Of a DNA stretch of 64,000 nt, positions 54,801 through 64,000 are shown piece after piece (the first letter of the stretch is position 1; every line of letters begins with the position of its first letter). Under the pieces are notes generated by a model. It did no database searches, was not told the DNA's origin, and worked only from the letters and a program-made list of their open reading frames with translations. This DNA comes from Symsagittifera roscoffensis. Taxonomy: Eukaryota > Xenacoelomorpha > Acoela > Convolutidae. A program made the position numbers and the translations under genes. The stretch lies in assembly GCF_963678635.1 (NCBI RefSeq), contig NC_087068.1:49187724-49251723 (forward strand), in the 5' to 3' direction.

Positions 54801-55685
54801 ATCCAAGAATTGAGACATTCACCGCAAATGCCGCCAGCCAAAAAAGTAGATCGGAAAACCACGCCGCCTCAAGATACGAATGCCAGCAAAAATTCACAAC
54901 CATTAGTTCCAAACCGTAGATCAACACGGACCAAAACAAGCGCCCTGGCACAAAAATTCGGTAATGCAATCCCGATCAATACAATCACAAAGAGCACTCC
55001 AATGAGTGAAGTATGCCTCATAGCGGTGCAACAAGATACAGCAGAACCAACTGGCCAGACAATCACTATCCAGGAATCCTCAACAGACATAGAGTGTGTA
55101 GAAATAGAATCAAGTGACAAAACACCGTGCCATTCATCAGAGAAAACACCAGAACAGATGAGGGTTACGGAATCTTGTGAAGGAACAGGCGGCCCAACGG
55201 AAGTGGTATACGATCCCATAGATACCGTAAAAACACCAACGAAAACACACACACACACGGCGTCACCACAAGATAGCCCACGAACTAATTTCGTCTCAGG
55301 AATAGATACGTCAACTACGTCTCTTAGCACGAATAGCCCCCAACAACGAGCGATTAGTTCACGTTACGTCATAGGTAGATCGGATGAAACGACATACTCT
55401 CCGGATAAATCCTTCATTGACAACTTTAACGATGCCATGAAAATACTCCAATCCATCTCTCCCCCCAAAAACTCAATGACTTTCCAGAGGGAATTCGAGA
55501 AACAAGAGCGACCTAAGCGTACAAACAAATACGTAAACGAGGAGAATGACAACAAGCCAAGCACTACACAAACCCCACAGACATCATCGGAAGCATGTAC
55601 TCAACCGATATCGATATTATCATTGGATGGAAACGACCCCAAAACTTCACACAAGGACGCTACGGACAATTCAAAAGATATATGA
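48873..55685 (+). CDS. gag-pol: Gag-Pol polyprotein of the intact element (2270 aa)
   Basis: Single frame from ATG 48873 to TGA 55683-55685. Gag covers about residues 1-300. There are two zinc knuckles: an atypical one at 318-333 (C-X2-C-X7-H-X3-C) and a canonical CCHC at 340-353 (CNKCTKRGHYARLC). The aspartic protease has DTG at 439. The reverse transcriptase covers about 590-800 with FLDD at 753-756. RNase H has its first Asp at 905 (CDASREGIGAALEQ). A Ser/Asn-rich linker spans about 1060-1170. The integrase zinc region begins at His1351, and the catalytic D1418, D1477 and E1513 have 35 residues between the last two. About 690 residues follow the integrase core and its end, much longer than usual, with an acidic patch (SLSDTDEDELFDQAL) and a basic, Ser/Thr/Pro-rich tail. 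There is no frameshift between Gag and Pol. Confidence 0.97.
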   Translation: MAQPALTTKNPLGIAPFWQKASAEPPTEWEKWNQQLYLGIVAKDGINLQKLLRDPPAIRKPHEPGYELPIEGETQSQTRDRNIRNQEKKIQWDNQCAQLDNLGPTVDGIPWEEADIKIKSYIYLCLGNEGQRRLNQHYPDLKIQEISTRVFWDRLEHLFIKDRNVTFDRYEAFTRKQNKTETLEQFHCGLTELVIKGNFKCPNCNNNTLETEIIRDLFTANMTNDEVQKDLLAETKTPEQEFEYAIRREKGLENQIQIRKQGSSSSPSQTGIKTEPVGFIQRRGGDPYRNNRRGNNRGRGQSQRGSSQRPDRDRKQSCFKCGNPFGPGHLQQCPAKDKICNKCTKRGHYARLCNSPNVNAISEETNQEVNIQDTDIAAYVDYLQAGDVAPGWELIHPEDNSVNAVHFEEETAGNLSTNDLIGHLIRVRIGKHNITFIADTGSPTSFVNNKTAAILENTVSQARRIQLNQNDEANRMVCYNGYKIPAFGRLIAPIESGGWTINTAPFVVVDDKRANILGRNLLPQLGIHLQQEKPTGKSINYITEPDQSDTAITNWVKSTYPGLCTRIGRSKNHVVHTKFLQDFKALQQKGRRIPIHIQEKVEQELKSLIDQGHIVKLDSCSDKQFISPIVITVKKDYSIKLAMDSKQINKAIHKNKYQMPNIDVLLDNVAQSAQEGTGKPGTTYFSTIDLRYAYSQLKLDEKTKTQCNFSIIGGQATGTYQFQTGFYGLTDMPAEFQKAIDLTLNNEKDTFAFLDDILIISHGTKEQHIDKLKKVLDKLDQENMAISLNKCKFGCKEVEWLGFIINEYGTIPIHKKTEAITNLQHPKTFKQLKSFMGSIHHLNKFIPNLAQLCTPLRPLLSSSSKFHFMWNQKHEEAFQAILTAVRNITENRHFVSNRETRIICDASREGIGAALEQETPDGWATVAYASRFLNARENKYSVNELELLAAVWAIDHFKYYLYGRRFTLITDHQARVSALNSNKSNKTYQSRLTRWIDRLIPFDFDIKHLSGSKMGLIDYISRHPVGKPQPPAYWDEHFVVALIDDFISCLEFQDSTIANIEMNENPNGFKHTAQLDRNENSNRSNSRTKETQFTVNDISLTNSHTLSNSTISNCSNLSQSHPIISKFYSINSNSCIQPSIAKARKEEISSIHHYQQVYPKLTSPDPVADMSRQLQTGMSLPPFKRIMRKCHSGQQTNLSIPPTKVTSLNELSEEPGRSTLSFSDVRYQIIPSKDSFTFTRKSDQICQTDPTEEQPECQAISMEDEDVPLFRKNLRKALDVEFIAAATKRDRNLQPLINMIRNQKWEQIKACYGPYFYNVRNRLSVRDNVLLYDDRVVIPKQLRQIILDSIHLTHPGQGGMLEAAKHIWYPFLHRDMVTAAQNCKECRTKGKNLRVISGKKQYTNLDAVVEPNEEIQLDFAGPLPDENNKDVYILVGVDRFSRFPYAKVVTNNKADTIIKFMQTHLVNQGVPRNVRCDQAQGFRAKKFIIYCKSNNIKLIFAPVDDHRSMGMVERLIRTLKTRLSIMKIDKNNTPYKLASDVAELIKTLRITPHATTKITPFEAHYGRKPNTPLTNICTTPKISNLSWENTKLSCLDEKVLTKPALTPEAIWNRETNSEDELSVVYKQTYLPEPVCEPAGPSSQAVRSKTLGQTLHRQTPSETKKQISLSDTDEDELFDQALLRKFPIGAHLPLNNIPYDLQKVKRSFLAENPKHDIANLRTRKPIRWLTQQEKHRIEKAPLVFLKDRFKGPQKTIDPAVGKRIEQIARKSGTIARKTKNPGVFGPQFKVIENGSIINYSPHTAWVREDGKQPRVIRHDGLAFVPDPRVYGKCRPAQLKDFVAYKHLQRAKSRILDRNINQKEPTGSKFPQKKTVDHGNRGGKNSTATTSPKRKPPKNVEELIRQTTSRRKLGHDRIHRIIPTTAKAPATKTQTSTTNLKSPSRKGQGSPSKIRKEANKNIEFECDTSISISSDDSIIQELRHSPQMPPAKKVDRKTTPPQDTNASKNSQPLVPNRRSTRTKTSALAQKFGNAIPINTITKSTPMSEVCLIAVQQDTAEPTGQTITIQESSTDIECVEIESSDKTPCHSSEKTPEQMRVTESCEGTGGPTEVVYDPIDTVKTPTKTHTHTASPQDSPRTNFVSGIDTSTTSLSTNSPQQRAISSRYVIGRSDETTYSPDKSFIDNFNDAMKILQSISPPKNSMTFQREFEKQERPKRTNKYVNEENDNKPSTTQTPQTSSEACTQPISILSLDGNDPKTSHKDATDNSKDI
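48874..48887 (+). promoter_or_regulatory. Primer-binding site (TGGCGCAGCCAGCA) inside the Gag start
   Basis: Directly after the LTR end. TGG pairs with the CCA of a tRNA, and the related element at 58730 has the identical 14-mer. Since the ATG takes its A from the LTR and TG from this site, the tRNA-complementary bases also encode the first residues of Gag (MAQPA). The tRNA species is not determined. Confidence 0.8.
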
Positions 55686-55702
55686 TGTATTCATCATATA
55701 CG

Positions 55703-55714
55703 AAACAAGGGGAA
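55703..55714 (+). promoter_or_regulatory. Polypurine tract before the 3' LTR
   Basis: aacaaggggaa immediately precedes the TGTT of the 3' LTR. This purine run is the usual primer site for plus-strand DNA synthesis. The related element has gagggggta in the same place (about 63801-63810). Confidence 0.8.
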
Positions 55715-56093
55715 TGTTATCCACACGGATACAGTACATACCAATATGAACTGTTATCCATTCGGATATACTAGAACTATGTGTATCTAAAACATTACAT
55801 CCATCCCAAGTGCTAACCATATATACTTATTTAACACTATGTAAACTGAACTATATAGAAGTCTGATCTAAATTAAGTACCTACTAAACCTAACACCATA
55901 TTCAATAGTTATTTATGAGTCTCTGTCTCTCTCATGATTTCGAGGTCAGATTCGAATCAGACTTAACTTTCTAAACTGAATTTAAGTTACTCTCAATCTC
56001 TTCATATTCCTATTCTTAGTTAGCGATTAAGCATAGACCTTGACTATCGATATTATACCGTATATACCTCACCTAACGGCTGAGGGTATAACA
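55715..56093 (+). repeat. 3' LTR of the intact Ty3/gypsy element (379 bp)
   Basis: Same length and sequence as 48495-48873. It begins 29 nt after the Gag-Pol stop codon. Confidence 0.95.
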
Positions 56094-56098
56094 GTTCC
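56094..56098. repeat. Target-site duplication, right copy (gttcc)
   Basis: Matches 48490-48494 exactly. Confidence 0.9.
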
Positions 56099-56129
56099 TT
56101 TAGCCAGTCGATGAATTTTGATGGCAAAT

Positions 56130-56300
56130 AGCTATGTGCAGCAAGATTCAGTTTTCATTATTCCGACTATTGAAAATGTGGAGAAACTTTGTATTCGGGT
56201 GAGCTTCAGCTTTTTTCCACCCAAATCCAGGTACCACAAAGAATAATCGGACTGGGTTGAGTGATATATCATATTGATTGTTTTTCAATCGTGATTTAAT
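56130..56300 (-). repeat. Inverted copy of the repeat at 35600-35870
   Basis: Contains ggttgagtgatatatcatat and ggtaccacaaagaataatcg, the reverse complements (with changes) of atatgatatatcactcaacc and tccaatcattatttgtggta at 35611-35760. Confidence 0.55.
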
Positions 56301-57193
56301 CGAAATAAACCATTTCGAAAAAAAACTCCCAGTGTTAAGAAAAATCGGTTTGAATTTGATTTTTGCCTAATTTTGAGCGAGTAAAGCAGTCGAATAACGT
56401 TCGTGATAAAAAAAAATTAAAAATTTAGGCTGCAAATTACTTGATTTTACAAAAAGAAAAATTGGTTTTGGAATTTTATTTGGAGCTTCTCTGGAAAAAA
56501 TGTTTCGCGATTACTTGAAACTTCTAGTGGAAGAAATTGAAAAAAAAAATCCCAAAAAGTTATCATCTTCTGAGTTTATTTATAGTTTGATGACAGTTTT
56601 GATCGTTTATGGTATTTCACTAAATTCTTCGCGTTTGTATAATTTTATCTTCAGACGACGTACAAGACACTAGTTTGAAGCACAAATTCTTTTAAGAAAA
56701 TTCTAAATGTAGTCTGAACATTCTTTGCTAATTGCACAGCAACCGGCTCTCCTTGTTTTGCTTTCTTTTTCTATGAAAAGAAGAAAAACCGCTCATTATA
56801 TTATGCTGATAGCTAACAGTAGTGCCATTCATCAACCCAAAGTTATAAGAACAAATAAAAGAAATTTTCATCAGGGAAATTGTTTCGTTTTTTGCCTGAA
56901 ATAGTCAGCCCTGAGAAAGTTGTTGACGCAAAAGACCTCGAATGTGCGTTTTTTTTTACAAACAAACTGCTATGGAATGTGCATACGAGTAAAATGCAAA
57001 CTCTTGAAAGTTTGGTGTCACCTAAGCACAAAATGCATATTATACAATTCCAAACATAGGAGTCTATATAACTCTCAAGCAGTAGAAAAATAATTAACAC
57101 TCTAGCCAAAGTATTTGTCTATATGACGATATTGAAGTTTTCTGGTCAACAAAATATTTTTTTTCTGAATTTGAACGCAAATGTGCTTGATAG
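56301..57193. other. No supported feature
   Basis: AT-rich DNA between the repeat and the hAT-like MITE. Only short frames are present, with no domain text. Confidence 0.4.
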
Positions 57194-57615
57194 CAGGAGC
57201 GGATCTAGGACTTCTCGAGGAGGGCCGATTTTCAAAAAACTTTCGAAAATTTTGACAATATTTTTTAGGTCGACCAAAATGAATTTCTGAGCTCTCCTAA
57301 ATCACTAAAAAAACCTGTTTTGGTGGAATTTTCTGCGCCGCAGGCAAGATTTTCAAAAACAGCCCAAAAGGCGTTTTTAGGCACTTTAGGTAAATTTTAA
57401 CCAAAAAATTGCGTTTTTTTTGGCGCGCACCCCCCCCCCCCCCCCCCTCAAAATTAGTATATATTGGAACCAAAGGAGCCTTTAGAAAATTTTTAGGGTC
57501 CTTCACCAAATATGGATATCTCAAAAAGTACAAAGGGGGACCCTTTGGGTCGGCAGGGGGTCGAATCCCTGAGAATGGCGCGTCCACCACGCCTCCCCTC
57601 ACAAATCCGCCCCTG
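57194..57615. mobile_element. hAT-like MITE, uninterrupted copy (422 bp)
   Basis: Ends caggagcggatcta and caaatccgcccctg are inverted repeats. The flanking 8-mers cttgatag (57186-57193) and cttgttaa (57616-57623) agree at 6 of 8 positions, which fits an aged hAT duplication. Interior landmarks (ttttaggtcgacca, aaatttttagggtcc, ggaccctttgggtcgg, gggtcgaatccctgag) match the split copy at 43321-46754. A C run lies at 57430-57446. No coding capacity. Confidence 0.8.
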
Positions 57616-57623
57616 CTTGTTAA

Positions 57624-58521
57624 GTTTTTTACAGATCAGAAATTTCAGTTTTTTGGAAACGTTTGAAAGTCAATTTTGAATAAGCTCAACATGGATTTTG
57701 GTTGATTGAAGCGCTTAGGTTATCCCAGATGTCTTTTTTCTCCAAAAATAGCTTAACAAACAATTTTTATCAGTAAGTTATCTGATAAACATTCTTACAT
57801 GAAAAGCACTTTTAACGCTCCAAATCTGACAAAAAAAGACTAAACTTGTTGTTTGTTTTATTAATTGAAACACCATTTCTATACTCAGACAAAAAAAACT
57901 ATTTTTTTTTCGTTTTGAACTTGGTATCAACTCAGTTTTTTTTTTCAGATTTAATAACCAAAATATTAATTGAATGTTTTGTGACCAGTCAGAATTATTG
58001 TTTTTTGAATTATCTATCATCTAGGATAGCCTCGAATCTCCCAATAGAAAACAGGCACGGTTTTCAACCACAGATGTTTTTTAAATAGAATTTTCTAGTC
58101 GGATGCAAAAGTTGCATTTCGTTCTAGAATTGCGTGAATTGCATACCATCAACTTAAATTACAAAATCTAGAAGCAGTTTACCTGTGAGGCTCTTGTCAC
58201 AAAAATTTTTAGATTTCTAGTCAACTTTCAATATGAAGTAGTCTTTGTCTATTGTGTTTTAGGATAAAAACACTCAATTTACAGTCCAAATCGAAATAGC
58301 TTTTTCATTTATTATATGAAAAAATGCTTTCCCTACAAAAGCAGTCTATGTAAAACCAGACAACTCCATTGTATCGAGCGATCTTTATTATGCCTTTTTC
58401 CGGAACTTTCTTTTTTGAAATGCATCATATTTAAAGTAACGATAAGCATTGTTCAATAGAAAGCAATTTGTAATAATGAATAATACGTTTTTTTGTCGAC
58501 TGGGATAACACATTTTCTCCT
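57624..58521. other. No supported feature
   Basis: AT-rich DNA. One pyrimidine-AG string (ttttttttttcag near 57940) is a possible acceptor, but the text after it is not coding. Confidence 0.35.
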
Positions 58522-58729
58522 TGTCATACTGCCACTGCAACAGCAGTAATTGCATGATGTAATAATAACCTTCGGTGGTATCAATTATCACAGAGCTCAG
58601 AGTTTGAATCTGCTGTATCACTCTCAGTGACTGTAAAAATAGACAGAGAAAACAATTAATTCAAGCTACAAGGAATACATTTATGAATTATCCCAGGTTT
58701 ACCAACAAGATACCGTATAGGATATCACA
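58522..58729 (+). repeat. 5' LTR of the degenerate Ty3/gypsy element (208 bp)
   Basis: Begins TGTCATACTG and ends GGATATCACA directly before TGGCGCAGCCAGCA. Compared with the right LTR from 63811 it lacks about 54 nt (between caattat and gagctcagag) and has several substitutions, so the insertion is old. Confidence 0.8.
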
Positions 58730-61700
58730 TGGCGCAGCCAGCAGGATTCGCAGCTCAGGAGAATCGTACTCATATGGGAATACCCGTATTTTGGGCGTCA
58801 ACAAATTTGGACCCACCGTGGCAATTTAAAATCTGGTTCGAGCAATTTCTAATGGCGGTAACCGTAAAAGAAAATGTAAACCCGGAAGTTATGTTAGATG
58901 ATCCAAAAGACATCTTGAAGAACCACCTTCACGACCAGAAACGCCACGAGAGGGAGAGAATGAAGCCGCGACGACAGCCAGAAACCTTAGAGATAAACTA
59001 TCAAGAGATCAAGTTATGCTGGAAAATGAGGAGAGAAGAACACGGGGCCCAAGGGTTGGCCACAATGTTTGTTATAATGAGGTAGAGAAGAAGCTTGTAT
59101 CCAGATAATTACTCTCTCTGGGGACTGAAGGAAAGAAAAGATTTTTGCAGAAAAATCCACACGCTGAAATTTTCAGAATGTCATTCAAGGAAATTACAGA
59201 GCTAGCATCGGTCTCGTTTCAAAAAGTAAAGTGCGTGACTTATGAAAGATATAAATTGTTCACACCAATGCGAGAATCAGGGGAATCTCTGGAGGTACTC
59301 CACATAGCGTTAACTGCGCAAGCAGCCAGATCAGAACTTGGGACACTGGAAAGTGAGATAGTTCGTGATACACTTGCAGGGTACACTGACAATCGAAACG
59401 CTTGATCCAGAGGAAGTGTTGAAGAGAGCTATAAAATTCGAACATAGCAAATTGACTACAATGGCATTTCAGAGGACAAATGCAGCAGCAACAGTAGGAA
59501 CGGACAATAACTACAATTCTGCGGTGAGAATAAAACAAGAACCAGTGATGGCTGTCAGGAACTCAACAGTAAACACAAAAAATCAACAATATAAGAGGGA
59601 AGCAAATAAACGACAAAATATTAACGGAAACTCTAATGGAAACAAAAACCATGCATTAGATGCGGAAGAGCATTTGACCAGGGACATCTAAAAAGCTGTT
59701 CGGCATTGGGCAAAACTTGTAAGAATTGCGGAAGACTCAACCACTTTGCAAAAATGTGTAGATCTCAGCAAGTGAGTGAAGTCATGGAAGAATCCGAAAG
59801 ATCGGAAGAGGAATGTGACCTCATAAGAGAAAATTTCGGCTCGTGTAGTGATTTTGAAGTAATGTCAATACAAGCACACCGGCCGGAGAACGAATTAATC
59901 TCGAAACACGTGGGTGATAGACTTACGAAAGCTATCAAAATTTACATGGGGAAAAATAGGAGTTCAAAAAATTGACTTAATCCGAGACCCAATGTCAAAC
60001 AGTGTAAAATCACTGAAGGCCATGGTCAGATTAGATAATCAAATCATACAACTGACGGTAGATACCGGAAGTCCAGTCTCTTTCTCAAAATGGGCGACGA
60101 CCATAGAAATGATCGATAAATCAAATAAAGCAAGATTCAGTCCGTCCGATAAACTGAACTTGGCTACCCAGTTCGTAGACTACATCTGTGTATTGGGGGT
60201 ATTGAAGACAAATCTTTGTTCGGCGGGCTGAGAGGTAGTTGAAAGGAGCCACTTTTCTGGTGACCGAACGTAAAACCAGATGCATAATGGGATTGGACTT
60301 ACAGTGGGAATCGCCACCACACAAAAACCAGCTCCAACAGAACTGTTCAGATTTGACGTGCTCATGTTCTGACGTGCTCATGTTCAGATTTGACGTGCTC
60401 ATGTTCAGATTTGAAGTGCTCTAGAAGGAATGTTGCAAAACAGTCAACTCTTAGTGGTTGCTATGGCAACCGAAGAGGTCAAAATCAAACAAAGCTCGAC
60501 CGGAACAAAAAAAAAAAACTTCGCGACTCTTCAAACAGCTAAACAGCAGCCAGCAAAGAAAACAGATCACTTTTTCTTCATTTGAACCCAGCAAACAGTC
60601 TTGTCACGAAACTGCAAAAACAATTCAACAATCAGTCAACAAAATTCAGAGAAAAAAAACAGACTCAAAAAGGGAGATGTCAGAAAACTTCAATCGTTCA
60701 TACGACTGGTGGTCGGATGCACCACTGGAATAGAGAAACGATGACAGAGAGGAGAGCATTCTGGACCCGAAGTGGAATCGCTCACTGTCGAACACAAACG
60801 AACTGTTCGAAGAAGAGGAGGTTACGTAAGCACTGCAACGCACAAGAAAAGTAATTTGCGGAGGCCTGAGAAACAGAGACAGCTCGGACAGCGAAACAAG
60901 GATTCAATCAAGAGTCAAATGGCAACTGCAACTGAACCAACAAAAAGAGGCGGACAGCAAGATACTTTCCCTCTGGCAATTGATCAGGGGAGAATCAAAC
61001 TCTACACGAAGCATCAATCGGGAACTAGTGGCAACATCGGAAGAGACCGATAAAGTAACGGAAGACCGATCAAATACCAATCAGCATCACACCGGCTCAT
61101 CCAATTGAAAGAAAATTGAGCGATGTTCAAGTAATCGAGGTGGATCTGACAACCACAGAAGACATGGAGAGCGACCAAGAGGTGTGCGCGATTGAACCAG
61201 CTAAAAGGTCCAATAAACAAAAGCTGCAGAAACAGCAAACTGAGGAGTCACTGGACAATCTCTCCAAATTGTTTGATAAAAGTCTCCTGGCAGAATTGAC
61301 TTCCGAGGACACTTGGATGGACCGCCTCAGACGAGTCATATAGAGAGCAGACAAGCAAGATTTTGAGCTGATGGGACCCTATACGAATCTATTGTGGTCA
61401 CAGATGGCGGTGCAGGACGATTGCATTCTGGTGAACAACAGGCTGGCAGTACCTCTTCAACTGAGACAAGCTGTGCTGAAACTAATTCATCGGGGACATC
61501 CGGTTCAAGAGGCCATGCCTGTGGTAGCCGCATATGCACAAGGACATAGTGAATCTCGCGGAAGAGTGTCGTAGTTGAACCAGATAGGTAAGAAAATAGA
61601 AATATCTCATTCCGAAAAGTGCGTCAGCACCTCTGCCACTGCTCACGCACCCGGGCCAAGAAGTACAATAAGAGTACGCGAGACCATTAGAAAACCACTG

Positions 61701-63590
61701 AGGAAAAAAGATTTACCTTCTAGTAGCTATATATAGATTCTCGAAATTTCCTTCGGTAAAGGTTACTAATTCAACAAGTGGAAAGTGTACGTTAAAATTT
61801 TTGAGATCATGCATAGACACACATGGCATTCCGGAATCAATACGATCTGACCAATTTTCAGGATTTAAATGTAAAAAACTCACAAAGTTTGCACTGAACT
61901 TAATATCGAGCAAAAGTTCTGTCCGGGTGGTGATCATCGGGGTTGCGGTCTAGTAGAACGAACAATACAGACCATAAAACCAAGATTGGGGATAATGTTG
62001 TTAGAAGAAAATAACCGATCGATCAAACTACGTCTTAGTACCATAATGCGAGACTTACGTTAGAACAAGCAGAAAACTATTCAAGTATCTCCTTTCCAGG
62101 CACATTTTGGCAGCATTCCAAAAAAAAACGACTTTAAAATCCTACTTGATCATTTTAAAAACAATTCTGACTATTTAGACAAACAGCATCTGGAACGATC
62201 GGCGCTAACGCCATCACAGCTAAAGCGAAGAATCGACCAATCTCGGCAGAATCTGAAGATAGTCAGGAAGGGTGATCTCAGCAGGGACACCAGCCCACTG
62301 CATAAGCAGCAAGTACACTCTGACAGGGGTCGTCAGTGAGCAAAAACTCTCAAAGAGCTACTGGAAGCGAACGCTCGCTGGAACGAGGAAAGGAGAGATG
62401 CAGCAAAAAACGACGGAGGATTGTCGACGAAACAGGCCTATCTAACCCGGAACTCCAAAAAGAGATGATCTACTCCTGGGAGAAGGGATTCATAGAAGAT
62501 AAGGAACAGCAAAATACGCATTCTCCGAAAAAGACAATTTGGCGTAAGGACGAAGTAAGAAAGAGTGGCCAAGCGCTCACAAAATAACTAAAGGGGAAAG
62601 TATTGACATAAACAGGTTCGACAGTCAAGACGTCGACAGTGTCAATTTACAGAAAATCGGAAATCACTCAAACGAAAATAAGCCTTCAACTGGAGAAAAC
62701 GCGGAGCGAAAGCAAAAGTCCGTCGGCGGCACCACGCAAGAAGCTGCAAAGAATCAGTTCCTCAGAAAATTTAGAGAACATTGATTCGGATGAAGAACTG
62801 CGACAGGCCGTGGAACTAGCAGATTTTGTGAACCCGGTGGATCGGTTTCAACAAAGCCAAACAGTCATAACTTCAAAGGACACGGAAGCTGGAGGGGGTC
62901 TAAGCCATGCCATCAATAGAGCAAAGCCAAATACAGCGGGCCCTAGTTCGATTCCTGGACCTAAAACGCAGTAAGAGGTTGCATTAAAAAAAATCAGAGA
63001 AAAATACAAATTGCAAGAAACCAGACGACAAACCGGAAAAATCGCCCAAAAAAACTGCTACCGCAGTCGACCAGAGCAATGAACAATCAACCTCCACTTT
63101 GTATACCTCGAATAAAGACGTTCAATTGAGCTCCACTCCAAAAAAAACAAAAGGTCAACCTGAAGAAGATTGACTCAGAAACACGACCTGAGTTTATCCT
63201 CGACACATTCCAAAACCGAAACCTGGCACCAGTGGAGTGGGAGAGTTTTACCGACCAACTTCTCAAGGGGGGGGGGTTCAAAAGGTCGCGGACGACCTCA
63301 GAGGACATGTCCAGCCAGCATCCGATCGGGATACCAGATTTAAACCTCCTCAAGGGGTTTCAGACGATTCTAGCGCCGAAGAATCGGGGGTCCGACGAAG
63401 CTCAAAACAGACTAAGAGTAAAGAGCCAAAACGATTTGGGGACCCGGTCAAACATTCCTTCAAGGAAGTATCGGAGGAGTTGTCAGGGGGAGCACTTCTC
63501 AAGGCCGCACTCCAGGAGTACCGACGAAGATTAACAAACTTCCAAGAACGAAGCGACAGGCTTATAGAGTCCAAATAGCGCCTCCTAGAA
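58729..63590 (+). pseudogene. gag-pol: Broken Gag-Pol of the degenerate element
   Basis: Readable pieces in order are as follows. Gag start at 58729-59085 (MAQPA, then IPVFWASTNLDPPWQFKIWF), with frameshifted Gag continuing to 59690. Zinc knuckle CKNCGRLNHFAKMC near 59718-59760. Protease with DTGSP near 60060. A GLDLQW text near 60290 that matches the end of the protease region. Then a short tandem (gacgtgctcatgttcagatt) at 60350-60420. Next comes text matching the linker after RNase H (about 60490-60700), so RT and RNase H are missing. Integrase zinc-region text (MGPYTNLL...LRQAVLKLIHRGHP) spans 61368-61560, and an integrase core fragment about 61728-62030. The C-terminal extension 62170-63575 contains DSDEELRQAVELADF. 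It is not translatable as one protein. Confidence 0.8.
60350..60422. repeat. Short tandem at the RT/RNase H deletion junction
   Basis: Three units of a gacgtgctcatgttcagattt type, about 22-24 nt each, lie exactly where the RT/RNase H segment should begin. Confidence 0.8.
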
Positions 63591-63810
63591 AGAAATTTAT
63601 TCAGGAGGAAATTCGGCTACGCAACGCTGGACAAAGGAGGAGATTGGAAACCTTGCTGGAGAATCGACCTGGAAAAAAACTAAGGAAATTGAAATTCTGC
63701 AATTAAAAATCTTCCAAATTCGGGAACTCGTTCTGAACTGAGTGTATAAAACTCTTTATAGTATAAATTATTTCATATATAGAAAATTTTATTTTCCACT
63801 CGAGGGGGTA

Positions 63811-64000
63811 TGTCATACTGCTACTCTAATAGCAGTGATTGCATGATGTAATAACCTTCAGTGGTATCAATTATGATTATTATTATGTGTCCAAGGTCAC
63901 GCGTTCAGAGACATTGGTTTACAGCTGAGAGCTCAGAGTTTGAATCTGCTGTATCACTCTCAGTGACTATCAAAATAGACAGAGAAAACAATTAATTCAA
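63811..64000 (+). repeat. 3' LTR of the degenerate element (cut by window end)
   Basis: Begins TGTCATACTGCTACTC directly after the purine tract gagggggta. It shares ctcagagtttgaatctgctg and acaattaattcaa with the left LTR and contains about 54 nt that the left LTR lacks. About 65 nt of the LTR end should lie beyond the window. Confidence 0.8.

Larger units (their letters stand above)
48495..56093 (+). mobile_element. Complete Ty3/gypsy retrotransposon, 7599 bp, apparently intact
   Basis: Two identical 379-bp LTRs, a 5-bp target duplication, a primer-binding site, a purine tract and one uninterrupted Gag-Pol frame. No envelope gene. Everything required for transposition appears present, so it is a good candidate for a currently active copy. 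Its sequence is less AT-rich than the surrounding DNA. Confidence 0.95.
58522..64000 (+). mobile_element. Degenerate, RT-deleted relative of the intact Ty3/gypsy element
   Basis: Shares with the intact element the primer-binding site, the MAQPA Gag start, the Gag-PR-IN order and an acidic/basic C-terminal extension. It has many frame breaks, and the reverse transcriptase and RNase H region is absent. The right LTR runs off the window end. Confidence 0.8.

Noticed and set aside
57297-57666. Frames of 85-101 codons on both strands over a C run
   Set aside because: They lie within a non-coding hAT-like MITE, and the C run produces poly-Pro or poly-Gly.

Overview
The window is AT-rich animal DNA, almost certainly from an invertebrate. 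No bacterial operons, CRISPR arrays, rRNA or tRNA genes were found. The evidence is LTR and non-LTR retrotransposons of metazoan type, MITE-like repeats, and a few stretches that look like spliced exons. The species cannot be named from the sequence.

Region 1 (1 to about 16,130, minus strand) is one very large, compact Ty3/gypsy-type retroelement with an envelope-like gene. Its right end lies near 16,130 and its left end is outside the window, so it exceeds 16 kb. In transcription order it has: a candidate LTR end and primer-binding site (about 16,131-15,821); a leader of about 1.2 kb; a small basic protein (155 aa); a fused Gag-Pol of 2740 aa with protease, reverse transcriptase, RNase H and a D,D35E integrase; two tiny membrane proteins; a 378-codon open frame with no ATG; an 872-aa envelope-like glycoprotein; and a further ORF of at least 385 codons that leaves the window. 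Neighbouring frames overlap by 4, 13 or 26 nt. This is the most unusual structure here. It lies antisense and just upstream of an apparent last exon of a host gene (16,429-16,650) encoding the C-terminal part of a death domain, so it probably sits in an intron of that gene.

Region 2 (about 17,000-48,490) is mostly repeat-derived. It holds a fold-back MITE family (best copy 18,338-19,545), a TIR family with a TA target site, poly-C/poly-G islands, an antisense non-LTR retrotransposon remnant (about 26,975-28,560), a 1.1-kb tandem array (about 30,700-35,260), and a non-LTR retrotransposon (43,655-46,642) inserted inside a hAT-like MITE. One 237-bp phase-0 open segment (40,262-40,498) bounded by splice signals looks like a rhodopsin-type GPCR exon.

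Region 3 (48,495-56,093) is a complete, apparently fresh Ty3/gypsy element. It has two identical 379-bp LTRs, a 5-bp target duplication (gttcc) and one intact 2270-codon Gag-Pol. The Gag start codon straddles the LTR/primer-binding-site boundary.

Region 4 (58,522 to the right edge) is an old relative of the Region 3 element. Its LTRs have diverged, its frames are broken, and the whole RT/RNase H segment is missing, although Gag, protease and integrase remnants remain. Between Regions 3 and 4 sits an uninterrupted copy (57,194-57,615) of the hAT-like MITE that the non-LTR element split in Region 2.
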